Shown here: piece after piece, positions 36,057 to 47,832 of the stretch
Position numbering within the stretch: the first letter of the stretch is position 1
Layout: the number at the start of each line of letters is the position of its first letter
Assembly (NCBI GenBank): GCA_004369045.1
Contig: ML213513.1
Location: 970,968-1,034,967, forward strand
Length of the DNA stretch: 64,000 nt
Source of the DNA: Heliocybe sulcata
Taxonomy: Eukaryota; Basidiomycota; Agaricomycetes; Gloeophyllales; Gloeophyllaceae
Direction of reading: 5' to 3'
Notes under the pieces: generated by a model
Told to the model about the DNA's origin: nothing
What the model saw: the letters and a program-made list of their open reading frames with translations, nothing else
Database searches by the model: none
Made by a program: the position numbers and the translations under genes

Positions 36057-37483
36057 TGCGAGCGCGTAACAGAAGGGATACCAAGAGTAAGCCTCATTTT
36101 AGTACGAGACGCTTGGAACATGATATAGGCGGTGGGGCCCCGCACGGTTCAGCCGCCCTCACGATCGCGGATGATGTTGGTCAGCCAGGACCAGCTTATT
36201 GATTCAGAACAGAGAAGAGAAGTCAGGCTTTGCCTTGGATAGGTCATGATTTCCTTCGGAAGTTCTTCCGCGCTTTGCTTGGATAGGACGTGCTTTTGCA
36301 GTGTGACCGCTACGTTGCTGTCCCAGGATGTTGCGAAGCTAGTGCTCTGCGGCATCAAGAACTCTACATATACCAGGAAGATTGCTGTTCGGGACTAGTT
36401 TGGGTCACCCATCCAAAGCGGCAAAACCTGACAGAATCAGCTGATGAGTAACATCATGTGCCATTGATCATGACGGACGAGCGCAAAAACGATCGACCCT
36501 GGGAACGTCGTCAGGAACGTCCACACTTGCATGTGGTCAAACCTGAACTGGCTGCGTGACTACTCATAACATTGTCGGGAGCCTCCTATAGGATTTGGGG
36601 GATACGCATTTTCCTGGGGACAATTATGCCACTCACAACAAAATACGCAGGCAACGGAGATGTAAAGTCTACAATTGGACGTAGCGTCAAAACCACAATG
36701 ATAACTGAGAACGCTCACTGAGAGAGATATTCATTGCTTTCCAGAAGTAGTCATGAGACCCCGGACTTCTAAAGCAAACGCTTACAGTCGATGGATCTAT
36801 TCTGAAGAAATAAGTTGGAGAAAATTGGTACTCAAACATCGAGTTATATGTCCGTAGTAAAGGTATTGTTGGCCCGAAGCCTACCAGTTAGCAAGAGAAG
36901 TCGGGAGTGGTTGCAGGTCAAAGCAGCGATGCAACACTAAAGCATGCTTGCGATAGAGGGAGAGGAAAGGAGAGGGAAGAGAAAGCAGAAAGGTTCTGTG
37001 TTCTTATAAGCATGGACGAGATAAAAATGTAACGTACATGTTGGTGACCATCGGACGCAGGAGGAAAGTAAGAAAGAAGCAGTCAGGTGGCGTGCGAAGA
37101 CAAAATGAAAGAGGATACGGCAAAGCTATATCTAGACGAGCATGTACCGCTCAGCGCTCAAATTCGGAGCAAAAGACTCTACAACTGCCGTCCATTTCTT
37201 AACTCCCTTCGCACGCCAGTAGCGAGCGAAGTTTAACCACGACCATCTCACCTAACGGTAGTATACAAGAATCCATACGAACAAAATGGCAAATACATCG
37301 TGCACGATTTCGTGCGATCACAATGTCAGTAAACTATCCCGACCACCGCTCTCGCACCAAGTACAGTCCGGAAAGTCAAGGTGTATCTGTGCTCACGGCT
37401 TCTCGACATTTACCCAGCTCTCCACGGATCTGCTGGGGATCATGAGATCCTAACTCTTGCATTTTGGCCCAGCGAAGAACCAC
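36057..37483. other. Gene-free interval
   Basis: About 1.4 kb holding the ALDH promoter and the 3' flank of the mannosidase gene. Only short meaningless frames on both strands. The segment 36900-37000 is purine-rich. Confidence 0.5.
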
Positions 37484-40400
37484 TCACCGCACGGGAGCAT
37501 CACCTCCAGATCCAATCACCAACTTCACAGTCTTGACCTCAAACCCGTGGAACTCCAGCTGCACTACTGCATCCTCACTACCGTCTTTCCTGGACGCCAC
37601 CGCCACCTTCTCACCCGCATCTTCCAGCAGGTTCGTAATGTACGCCTCCTTCACAGGTACAGCGCCCGCAATCCTCAGCTTCGCTTTCGCATGCCCTCCG
37701 AACGCCTCGTAGAGCCTCAGCACGATAGTCTTCGGACTGTCTGCAGAGGAAGAGGAAGAGAAGTCGTCGTCCTCGCCTCTCTTGATAGTCTCAAGGAAGA
37801 CGTTGCGCGCTCCTTCAACGGCGAAGGGTGGCCTCATGCTGTCAAGGAGGGACTTGCACTCCCGCGGGACGTAGCGCACTAGATGCCTTATGAGCGACGG
37901 AATCAGTAGGAGAATGAAGTAGACTGACCGTGCAAGGGCGAGTTGAAAAGATATCCAGCGAGTGGTACATCCGACTCGAGGAAGTGTCCCGCATGTGGCA
38001 TTACAGCCCAAGAGAACTCATGTTTACCTTTGGCAATAGCTCATCAGCGATCTTGATACCCAGAGGAGACATCCATGACATACCTTGGTCCTGCTCGGCA
38101 TCCGGCGCTGTCGCACCTCTCAACAGCGAGATCCTCAAAACATTCCCCAAACACGAAAACCCATATTTGCTCTCGGACAGTAGAGCAACACCGTACCCGA
38201 ACTCGCTCAGATCAGCGTACTACGGGGCCTCGCTTAGCGTACGGTCAAACGGCTTGTGAGGGATGGATAACGAACCTTATGCCCACAGACTTCGAACTTC
38301 GCCGAATCCCAAGTTGTATTCTTGTGCGTCGGCCTCTGGACGTATCCGAATTGCGTCTCGTACGTGGCAGTATCGCTATGGATGTCCAGTGGCATCTCGA
38401 CTGGCGCAAGATCAAAAGTGAGAGGCAGGCGCGAGGGGAGATGGGGAAACGCGTACACTTAAGGAATTCGTGCCGTTGGTGCCAGTCCACATTAGCATCG
38501 AAAGTGAACATGGACCGAGAACCGGGTTTCGTGGTGGCTAATATCACGCATGAGCCAAACAGTGCACCTCATGCCTGCAATTCGTACCTGCAATAGCGTC
38601 CAGCGAGATCTTATAAATCAAGATCAGCTCCCAGATCTCGGTCTCACATTATTTGACATACCGTGACACTAATCGTACTCTGCCCGTACTTGAACTCCGA
38701 CGTAACAGACCCGCGCAAAGGGCCCTCCGCCGTCACCGAAATATTCGCAAACTCGAGAGGCTTTCTCTTCTCCAGGTGGTGGATCTCGACATCTACGTCG
38801 AGAGAGAAGTCACGTCAGCTCCTCCATATGTGATGTGTGGTGCCGGTAAGCTCACCCCATGCGTCCCAGTAGTTCGGACGGTCCTCGAAGATGACCAGGC
38901 CACCGGTCTCGCCGCTCGGAATGAGCTCACGCCTGCGAATGGATGTTAAGCACGATGAGGAGGGAAGAGAGAGAAAAGAGAACACACTCTAGTTGAACGT
39001 CGTAAAGACTGCTTATGCGGCCATTAGAGATAGTCAATTGTATGCTCGAGTTTCTCAGTACGAAATGCCCGGATCCGTTCGTGAAGACTTGGACGACCCA
39101 TCAGCACGGCTTACTGCTTGGGGAAACATGTGAGGCATACCTGACACCGGTCGACTGTCGGCATACATTCCCTTGCACACCGCGACATTGCTCCTCTCCT
39201 CACACGCCATCAACGCGTACCCAGTCCCATCCCGCGCCGTCTGGATGACCTGCGACTGGAACTGTGCAGCCCCGCCCGTCAGCGGCACCTTCACAACGTC
39301 GCGTCGGGGGAAAAAGGTCGTGTTAACGGCGACTAGCTCGCCTGGGGAGCGCATCTTGGCTAAATTCTCGGGGACAACGGGAATGGAGCGAGGAAGGATG
39401 GCACCAAAGGCTTCCTCTAGGAGAGCTTTGCCATCCTTTGCTACTTCCGCGTAAAGTTTCTCGGCGTCTTCGTACACCATACCACTGGACAGATCCATCA
39501 GCATGGACAAATGGAGAGGAACCAGAGGACGCACATAGCCGAGCCAGGAAGAACTAGCAAAAGCATGAGCTTGTCGTCAGATTAAATACTCTCACTTAGT
39601 CACATACCGTCATGGACTAGAATAGAAGACGAACACAATCAGTGCCTAGACGAATCTGAATATAAAATGCAGCGAGTCCGCGCACATTGGTTCAATAGAA
39701 CTTTCTCCCAGCAGACGTCAATCTTGTCCTTCGGATATGTGTAGTCCTTTCCTGTGAAGGACGCCAAAGTGGCAACGTGCTACGATAGAGGTAAGTCGCG
39801 CTGTGCGAATTTCGGAGGTCACTTGTACCTCGATATCTCGGAGCAGGACTTCTGACTTCCTGTTGCCGTTCTTGATGGAGCCTGTGCTTTGCGTCAGAAA
39901 GTTCGGAGTCTCATTTAGAAAAGGTTCCTTACCATGCGAAGTATATGTACCTCGGTGGAACTGCTAGCAGTCAGCCAAAAGACACCGAGATGCCAATGCC
40001 CGATAGTACCTCAAGATACAGCTCACCATGCCTGACGGGACAAGACAAGTCAAAATGACAGATATATCAAGGCAGTTCGAGCTCACCAATTCGGCAGTGT
40101 CTTCCCTTGGTTCGAGTTCTTCGCCACATCGTCGAAGAAGTCCTCTACTGAACGACCCATGACGACAGGCGGCAATTCACGATGGTTATTCGTCGTGGCC
40201 CGGATGCGTCGAAGCTATTGAAGATAACGTCGATATCCCGCAAGAAATATCTTCAGGCCCATGATTACGTACGTTCTCCAGCATCTTGGAAAGGGGTCCT
40301 CCACCGCCATCACCGTTACCGAAGACCAGCAAGGCCGTGTCGTTGGATTCCAAATTCTACATCCGCATTGGAATATATCACATGGACAGCAATTTCGAGC

Positions 40401-42322
40401 GTACCTTATGGTTAGTTAGGGCCTTGTTAACGTCACCGACAGTGGCTTGGGCCGTATAGGTGTCTACAGAAGAACTTAGTCTGTGTCATCATAGTCAGGT
40501 AGTTTACTCACCAACTGGGGTCATGTGGCATAACACCTGCGTGCCATCGATACCCACCCAGTTGAATGTCGAGTGAGGAAAGGTATTGCTGCAAAGTGGT
40601 GAGTAGCAGTCCCGCTAACATATACCAGATCTGATGCTGACATATTATTCCTACGATATATTGTGAGCACACAGGGCTTGCACATTCACTGCGAGCATAC
40701 ACACCAGGAAAGCTTTTGCGTAAAGAAGTACTTCATATCCGCAAGTCGAATCAGCTGCGGCAGTGCCCCCGTCAAACCGAACGAGTCAGGCAACCACGCG
40801 GTATCGCATCGCTTGCCAAAGCGCGATTGGAAGAATCGTTGTCCGAAGATAAACTGCCGTGAGAGTGCTTCTCCTGACGGCATATTGGAGTCGTTCTCGA
40901 CCCACGAGCCCCCAACAAGGTGGAACTGTCCGGAGTTGATTTTCTCTTTCACGCGGTCAAAGAGAGGCGGGTAGAGCTGGATGAAAGAGACAGATGGGAA
41001 CGCCAGCACGCGAGCAGCAATGGTAAGGAGCGTACCTTCTCGAGCCATTTGTACTGCTGCGCCTGGCTACAAGTGAATCGGTGCTCGGGGTAGCGCTCCA
41101 TAAGATCGACTTGGGTAGACCAGGACCTAGCAACTTTCTGCTGTGTCACTCGGTAGGGCCAAAGCCTGACAGGCGTTAGCCCTCGCGGAAGCCCCCCCTG
41201 CGCATCTCACATACCACGCAGTATCGATATGACAATGTCCAATACCCCACACAAGAGGGCGTTCAGGACCCTCTTTGTAGATCTTCTCTCCTTTCTGGTC
41301 CCATCCTTCTCCGAACACTTTTTCAGCAGCCTTCCGTGCCTGCTCCACGCTATTGGGCTCGTTATTGTCAAAGATATTCATGATTTCGTTTGCTACAGTC
41401 AGAGCCTGGTTCTGGAGAGGTGTATTGCCTGGGACAGTGTCCACGATCTCTTGGAGAGTCGCGAAATCCCACATCAGCCGCCATGCCTCCTGGTTCGGTA
41501 CGACCAGGTCTGCAGAGGCTAGAGAGAAGTAGCGGTTCATCTACAAAGAATGTGAACCGACAACTCAGTATGGTGTCCTGAATGAGCGTACGTCGGGAGG
41601 GGCGATGGTGTCGCCGTTCCATGGCACACCAAACATCCCGTTACAGCTGGATTCAATGACGAAGTCGAGGCTGCCTTTCTTCACGGCCTCCTTGGGGATG
41701 ACATAGTCGACGCGACGGTCACCACCGAACCCTCCGGTGATACCTGAAGGAGCATTTCCGGTACCTTTCGAAGCTAACCTCCATCACGCACATACCTTGC
41801 AAGGGAACACCCTCGGGAGTGAATATCATCGCCTCACAACCAGGATCGAACTCGACTTGGGATCCATTAGCGTGGGCATGATTATACATTGGAGATAAGC
41901 GTACATACACTGCACTCGTTCATACTGCTGCCAATACGAAGGAATGCTCACGGAGACTTTCCACCAGTGGTTTGTCCCTTCTAATAATCAGCTGTCATCC
42001 TATCCGTTCCTCAACAGCTCGACGTACATGAAGGTCCAAAGGAGTCCCCTTTCTTTGCCGGCTTGAACTTTTGCTTCATAGCCTCCTCGAACGAAGGTTT
42101 ACTGAGCTCTGGGGCACTCCAAACCTGCAACTTCACGTGGTTCTCATCATCGAGACGGTGAGTGAATAGGATAGATGTGAGGTTAACGTCGGCGAAGTGA
42201 CCTCCAGTGAATGTGCCCAGTCGGTTCTGGGTTAGATGCTTGATCCATTTGGCGCCGGGACTCGGATTCTGTACAGGATATCCTGACATTTGTCGAGCAC
42301 GATGCCCATGTTGGCAACTCAT
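37484..42322 (-). CDS. Alpha-mannosidase, glycoside hydrolase family 38 (vacuolar/cytosolic AMS1 type)
   Basis: Removes alpha-linked mannose from free oligosaccharides and glycans, typically in the vacuole after autophagic import. I read 28 exons, all joining in frame, for about 1,100 residues. The N-terminal region ([20 protein letters not shown], then [11 protein letters not shown]) and the carbohydrate-binding domain lead to the catalytic site: [40 protein letters not shown] and [13 protein letters not shown], then NQFHDVLPGSAI, and a C-terminal domain with [10 protein letters not shown]-like [14 protein letters not shown]. Two exons are only 9 nt (40650-40642 and 39616-39608) and one is 19 nt (39553-39535). 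No signal peptide, as for AMS1. The start may be 42388, 42322 or 42289. A further 3' exon after the stop at 37484 is possible, since GGTGAGTGG overlaps it. Confidence 0.92.
39608..39616 (-). other. 9-nt microexon in the GH38 gene
   Basis: TCCATGACG lies between a TTCTAG acceptor and a GTATGT donor, and supplies the HD of the NQFHDVLPG motif. Flanking introns are 69 and 54 bp. Without it the family motif is lost; with it the frame is exact. Confidence 0.85.
40642..40650 (-). other. Second 9-nt microexon in the GH38 gene
   Basis: GAATAATAT lies between a CGTAG acceptor and a GTCAGC donor and supplies the NNI of [15 protein letters not shown]. The frame and family similarity both require it. 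Confidence 0.78.
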
Positions 42323-43081
42323 CGTCGTGTCCGTCGTCGCAGTGCGTCGCAGTCGCTGTCCCGGGAATAGGCCAGCGAATTCGATCAAGGAAGTCGGTGA
42401 TTAACCGGATTTGGTCTGATTTGTGGCGTTCTCGTTGACCAGTGCCACACGTATCGAAAGCACGACTCGCTTCCGCCACTACTAATACGCAAGCCTACAG
42501 TATGACTGGGACCGGGAGGCAGCAGAATCCGAAGGGCCCAAACAGAGAGACCAGTCATGTCTCCGCGTACCGACACACATGTTACGCAAGGGGGCTTGTT
42601 CCAGCCTACCGGTTAACTCGGGATGATACTCAATCAGAGTACTCCCCTAATTGCTTTAACTTTCTTGCCTGTTTGCATGTTCGTTGCCGCATAGATAATC
42701 TCTCCGATATTGGTGAATAACGTTTTAACCCTCTGGTCTTAAGGATTCTGATTGACCGGTTTTCCCGATTCTATATTTGCATGCGAACGTTGACGCATAC
42801 ATAATTCTAGCTACCTTGCTGCCGATGCGTCGCCCACAGAAGTCCACTTTCTCTTCTCGGTACTACGACTATCCCAAAGTCGTTCTAGCTGGTTATGGCT
42901 TCTCCTCTTACATCTCGTGGACTCGGGTATACCGCTTACAAACTGTCGAAGCCGAAACATCTGCTTTCACGATCACGAGGACGTCATTTATGGGATACGC
43001 GGCGATTTCTCTCGTCATACGCTGCGGGTCCGACGCTGTATAAAGGTTGGCTGCAGCGCGCCTCACGAGCAAGCCGATAAC
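42323..43081. other. Divergent promoter region
   Basis: Between the mannosidase (minus) and the metallo-beta-lactamase-fold gene (plus). Plus-strand frames at 42442-42720 and 42777-43043 look spurious. Confidence 0.5.
43039..43045 (+). promoter_or_regulatory. TATA box of the metallo-beta-lactamase-fold gene
   Basis: TATAAAG 37 bp upstream of the chosen ATG at 43082. Its position supports that start over upstream in-frame methionines. Confidence 0.6.
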
Positions 43082-44182
43082 ATGATGTCCATCTCAGCGG
43101 ACGACGACTACGACCGCTCCATCTGCACTACGTGTGGCACTCAGTACTCCTCGTCAGGCAGACGTCCGTATCCAATCGGAGACGAGAAGTCCGGGGATGG
43201 GTGCGTTATATGCCTTGACGAGAGGCAATATGTCTTGCCTACCGGACAGAATTGGACGTCTTGGAGGAACATCGACAAAGATCACGAGACGAAACTCGTC
43301 CCAGAAGAGAATGATCGAAGAATTGTAAGGATCATGACTGAGCCTGGCTTTGGAATTGGTCAGACTCGTAAGCTTTACGAATTGAAAGTGCTATGCATCG
43401 GACTAATATCAGGCTTTCTTCGTGTAGCATTCATAGTCAACGGATACCGCGGATCCGTCATCTGGGACTGTCAGGCCTACCTGTCGAACTCCGCTGTGGC
43501 TCAAATCCGTGAATCGACAGCCGACAAGCCGCTCCTAGGCATTGCCATTTCTCATCCTCATTTCTTTGGAAGTTCCGTCACCTGGGCCAGAAAACTTGGC
43601 TGCAAGGTCTTCATCTCTGCCAAGGACAAAGAATGGTTCAAGCGCGACGATAGTAAGGTCGGACAGGTAGTTGAATTCTGGGAAGGTGACCGCAAAATAT
43701 TCGCCGAGGGGCTCACTATGATACGCTGCGGAGGTGCGCATAACACTAAATGCAAGCAAGGTAGGGTCCATGGACTATTGATACCGCAGGTCACTTCCCT
43801 GGGTCGTGCGTTTTGCACTGGGACCGTTCCATGGAGCCACCGGAGCCTGGTCTCCCCAATACAGGCGTCGTGTTCTGCTCTGATACCTTCGCCATCGCCG
43901 CAGACCACTCGAAAATGTCATTTATGTACTCATACCCGAATATGGTACGCATGGCTCACGGATTCTACTGCGGCTTACACGGACAGTTCTTAGATCCCAT
44001 TACCGCCATGGGATATTCAGGGCCTATGGAATGCCCTTCGCCCCTTCACCTTTGAGGACATATACGGTGCCTGGCCAGGCAATACTTCCTATGGAGAGGG
44101 TCGGTCGAAGGTGCTCAAGAGCGCCAGGCGGTTCATCGAGATGGAGGGTTGGACGAAGGGGGAATATAAGCTTGAGGATTAG
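43082..44182 (+). CDS. Metallo-beta-lactamase-fold protein with degenerate metal site
   Basis: Four exons, 43082-43367, 43413-43733, 43790-43944 and 43994-44182, sum to 316 codons plus stop. The N-terminus has two CxxC pairs (SICTTCGTQY and DGCVICLDERQYV), a possible zinc knuckle. The fold is recognised from FLRVAFIVNGYRGSVIWDCQ, then AISHPHFFGSSVTWARKLGC, GGHFPGSCVLHWD, GVVFCSDTF and FMYSYPNM. The usual HxHxDH signature is reduced to HPHFFGS, so the Asp and third His of the dinuclear zinc site are missing, while GGHF and SDT keep one His and one Asp. This matches a known mushroom family of unknown substrate. A TATA box supports the start. Confidence 0.85.
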
Positions 44183-45094
44183 TCTTGAACTGTATAGTAC
44201 AGGGTCTGATAGCGCTCGAGGGAATGTGGCTCGCAATTTTAAACAACGAACCCGGGAGACGCGTGTTCAAGCAGAGACGGACAAGAGCTAACGTATAGAC
44301 TGCTGACCGGGATAGGAACCCCAGCCGTTAAGTCGCCGGTTGTTGCCGGGACTCCTGTAGTTACTATTCCCATCATCGACGTTCACAGGTGCGCAGTTCC
44401 AGTTGCTTTTCACTCTCTGGGAGCCTTATGACCTGAGAATTGGAATCAGGATGACGATGCAAACAGAAAGAAGACGGATCAGACAGCAAATAGCTCGCCG
44501 CAATGAACATCGTTGCCGCAACTACGCAGTACTACGCGTGATGCCGGTGAACCGCTGTGTGGCACTGCAACACAGCTATACACAGCCACCGCATGGAAGG
44601 ATCTTCTCTTGCAGGTATGCCGTGCCCGATAGACCTCCGTCAACTTATTCACGCTTACTCTCTGCCAAATCGCGTCTTCAGTCATATTTTTGCCCTACAA
44701 TGAAGTAATGCGTTGAAGACCACCGGGAGGCCAAGGCTGTCCGGATCCCGGAAGCAATTGCATATGTACATATAGTACGTACGCAGTGCCTCGGAGGCGG
44801 GCTCGAACGCGGGCTGTTCAGACCGTCCTGCTCTCTCCTACTGTTACCGACGGCATTTTCTCTCCCTACGCGCCAGTACACTCTGACATACGCGACATTG
44901 CACTGCCCTGCCAGACCTCATGACCACAATTAATCCAGCCATTCCGAGTGCGCTCGCAGAGGGTCATGGCTATGCACGGCCTTCTCCCTGCAGTATATAA
45001 TGGCGTACCAGCGAGGCCTGACGGACATCCTGCGACGACTCGTTCCACGCCTTTCAAGCCTAACCACCGCCCTCTTCTCTATCACATACCCGCA
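44183..45094. other. Intergenic
   Basis: Holds the promoter of the small secreted protein. No other gene supported. Confidence 0.5.
44994..45000 (+). promoter_or_regulatory. TATA box of the secreted-protein gene
   Basis: TATATAA 94 bp upstream of the ATG at 45095, followed by a pyrimidine-rich leader (CCTCTTCTCTATCAC), as in many strongly expressed fungal secretion genes. Confidence 0.55.
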
Positions 45095-45655
45095 ATGAAG
45101 TTCTTCGCCGCCGCCGCCATCTCTTCCCTTGTCGCCCTCGCCTCAGCTGCCCCAGCCCTTCAGTGCTACGAGGCGTTGCGATTTGGCGTCATCAGCGTAT
45201 CCCCAACAACTCTTGCTGCCGGTGACGTGAGTGCCACGAAATCTCGATGCGACATAACACTCAGATTGACCTTCATGCTACTAGACCGCCACGATCACAG
45301 CGGACTTCACCTGTGCAGTCGAATACTACAACCACGTGCCCAAGTACACCGACTATCTCCTCGAGGTGCCGCAGAATAATAACGGCTACGAGGCTCCGTA
45401 CCTCTTGGCGCACCGTGAACCCGCTCCGGGGACCCTCACCGACCAGTTCACGGTTCAGGCAAGCGACTCACTATGTGCCGTCCTTGAAATGGTCTGACTT
45501 TCGTTCACGGACAGATCCCTCACGCCTACTACTGGAACGCCAGCTATGATATCTTCCTGCAGATGACCTATCCCCAGAACGGCACGGATGGCAGCACTTA
45601 CTACACTGTTGGAGGTGTCTATGCACCGGTTACCATCACTACGGTCAACGCCTGA
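45095..45655 (+). CDS. Small secreted protein, function unknown
   Basis: Three exons, 45095-45226, 45285-45458 and 45515-45655, give 148 residues. A clear signal peptide (MKFFAAAAISSLVALASA) would be cut before APALQC. The mature protein has two cysteines (LQCYEAL and DFTCAVEYY), likely one disulfide, and two possible N-glycosylation sites (NASYD, NGTDG). Alternating hydrophobic strands (TATITADFT, YDIFLQMTY, YYTVGGVYAPVTITTV) suggest a beta-sandwich. The second intron starts with GC (GCAAGC). No enzyme motif. It resembles uncharacterised small secreted proteins of Agaricomycetes; an effector or cell-wall role is only a guess. Confidence 0.85.
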
Positions 45656-45899
45656 AGTGGATATGCAAGGCGTTCAACTTCCCGTATTTTTCTTTGGAAG
45701 GGCTCTTGGGACTTTACGATCTGTAGCTCTAGTTAAATCCCATCACAAGGCTGATGGCATAATGTTCTTACGTTCGGACTTGTAATGATTCAGCATGTCG
45801 ACAGTCTCCGCATTATTTTCACCACTGCGACGGATGGCTGACTATTTGAGAGACGTGCAAAGATTCAGCAGTTGATGCGGATAAAATACATCATTTCAT

Positions 45900-47640
45900 G
45901 CTTAGTTGCGGTGGAGTTATTGTAGGCTTACTAAAGGTCCCTCCCAGTACAAACCAGCCAATATATGATAGCATGAACGCGGCAGCAATTATAGGCACTC
46001 AAGTTGGCTGGCGTTTCCGTTCCTACGTCGAATCACGCGAGAAGACTAGCATATGTCTACGGGCGAGGATCTGGAGGCCTCCTAGTCGAAGCTGCGATAC
46101 AGAACTCGAGGTGGGTCGCGCGTGTTCCGTATATCAAAAGAGTGAGCGGACTCGTCAGAGCATGAACAAGGCAAGGCGGCATGCAAACGCGACGCGAGTC
46201 TCTTCATCTCCTCATACAGGCCCATTAATCCGACATCCAGACCTTGGTATCGCTGGACAGACAGAGAATGGGAAACACAGTGCATGCCGCATAAGAGAGA
46301 AGAATGAAGGGACATATGGCGAGGAGGGCAAGGCACCAACAGTCCCGACACCCAATATAACCGCCTGCCTGACGCGAAAATACGTGATAAACATGGTACG
46401 AAGAGCAGGATGACGCGTACCCGCGTCAACGGAAAGTGCTGCCTTTGAGCTTGAGTCGAGCACACGCATCTGAGATCCGTGCCACTCGAGCAGGCTAGCG
46501 GACCCGTGCGCGCCCAGCTGGACGTGGAGTTGCACGGCGCAAGGGGAGACCAGGACGTCAGCCACCGGGCATCGTGATCACGTCAAAGAGATGATGAAGA
46601 CGCCTGATCTTCGCATCTGAGAGCAGGAAAATGAAGAGGGCGAGCAAAACTCAGGAGATGGCAACGGCACGGGCCTCTCCTCTCCCAGCTCATCAAACGA
46701 ATTCGAATCCTTCAGACGGGCACGGCATCACAGTCGATGGGTGAAAGTAGGGAGATAAAGACTGCAGCACGTCGCAGCGTCCTCGCAGCTCAGCACGAGC
46801 GACGAGGACGAAGGGATCTGCTTGCCCTCGGCCGCCACATCAAGAGTGTGGAGGAACTGAGTGGAAGAAAATAAGGAACAAGCGCCCGGTCATGATTAAT
46901 GGCGGAAGCGGAGAGTCTAGATCTCTGTTTGGTCGATCAGGAAAAAGATTGGGAAGACGGAAGACAAGGAAGGCAGGGCACGTAACGGCTGCGCACGATC
47001 GCTATACTCGATCGCGCGTCAGCAGTTCCACGTCCTGGTCTCGAGTCTCATGAAATACAACAAGCCGCCTGTCGGGGGAGGACGATGGGAGAGGAGAATA
47101 GCCTCCATGAAGGAAGAGTTCGACCCGGCTTTGGTCCTTACAGCACAAAAAAAGAAGTATCAGGACGCACCTGAGGCCCCTGAAGCATTCCACGAACAAC
47201 ATATCACCTACATACCTATCAACCCAGAAAGACCCCGACGAGCCGAAACCCAAGCTCCCGACTATCAGAGCAAGACCGACAAGTCCCGGGCAGACGCGCA
47301 CGAAGAGACCAGGACGTGAACACGCCAAGATACCCGCATCATCAGCGAGGACCACGACGGGCACGTCCTCGCATCGGCCTCGCGACATACAATGGAGAAG
47401 CAAGCTCGTACACACCTCTCGAAGCTGCCCCATCCTGACGATTACAACGGCCTCCAAAACAAAACCACAAAGGACAGTCGGACAGACCAGGTGAAGACGC
47501 ACAGTAATAGCTATGGCCAAGGCCGCGAGGACGCCCTCTTTAGTAGAGCTAGAGGAACAAGACACTGCATCGACGCAGAACAAAGAAACACAGCGACCCA
47601 TTTGTGGAACCCTTTAGGACACGGGACCCGTAAATCACAT
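45900..47640. repeat. Purine-rich, gene-free degenerate repeat segment (segment C)
   Basis: The plus strand is strongly enriched in A and G and contains recurring GACGAGGA-, AGAGCAGGA- and ACCAGGACGT-type motifs. The motif GACCAGGACGT occurs near 46546 and 47308, and also near 53728 in segment A. Long frames here (for example 47002-47601 minus) follow from the base bias and show no domain. It is probably a degenerate mobile or repetitive element. Confidence 0.45.
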
Positions 47641-47832
47641 GACCATAACGCGTCACCCATCCACACACGACACAAGTCAACAGGTCAACTGGTACGCATC
47701 AATACTAAAATACAACAATATCGTCCATGTGTACAATTACAGCGTTCATGCCTAGTACAGCTTCATTTGTCTTCTTCATCCAACACTATCTCCCGAATGA
47801 CCAGTTCCATCCAAGCCAAACACGCATACAGC

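Noticed and set aside
44780-44880. T-arm-like GTTCGAGCC on the minus strand
   Set aside because: The flanking bases do not form a 5-bp T-stem, and no matching anticodon or acceptor stem was found.
47002-47601. 199-codon minus-strand frame with many hydrophobic residues
   Set aside because: It lies in the purine-biased segment, where the complementary strand reads as hydrophobic and Cys/Val-rich codons by composition alone. No domain or splice support.
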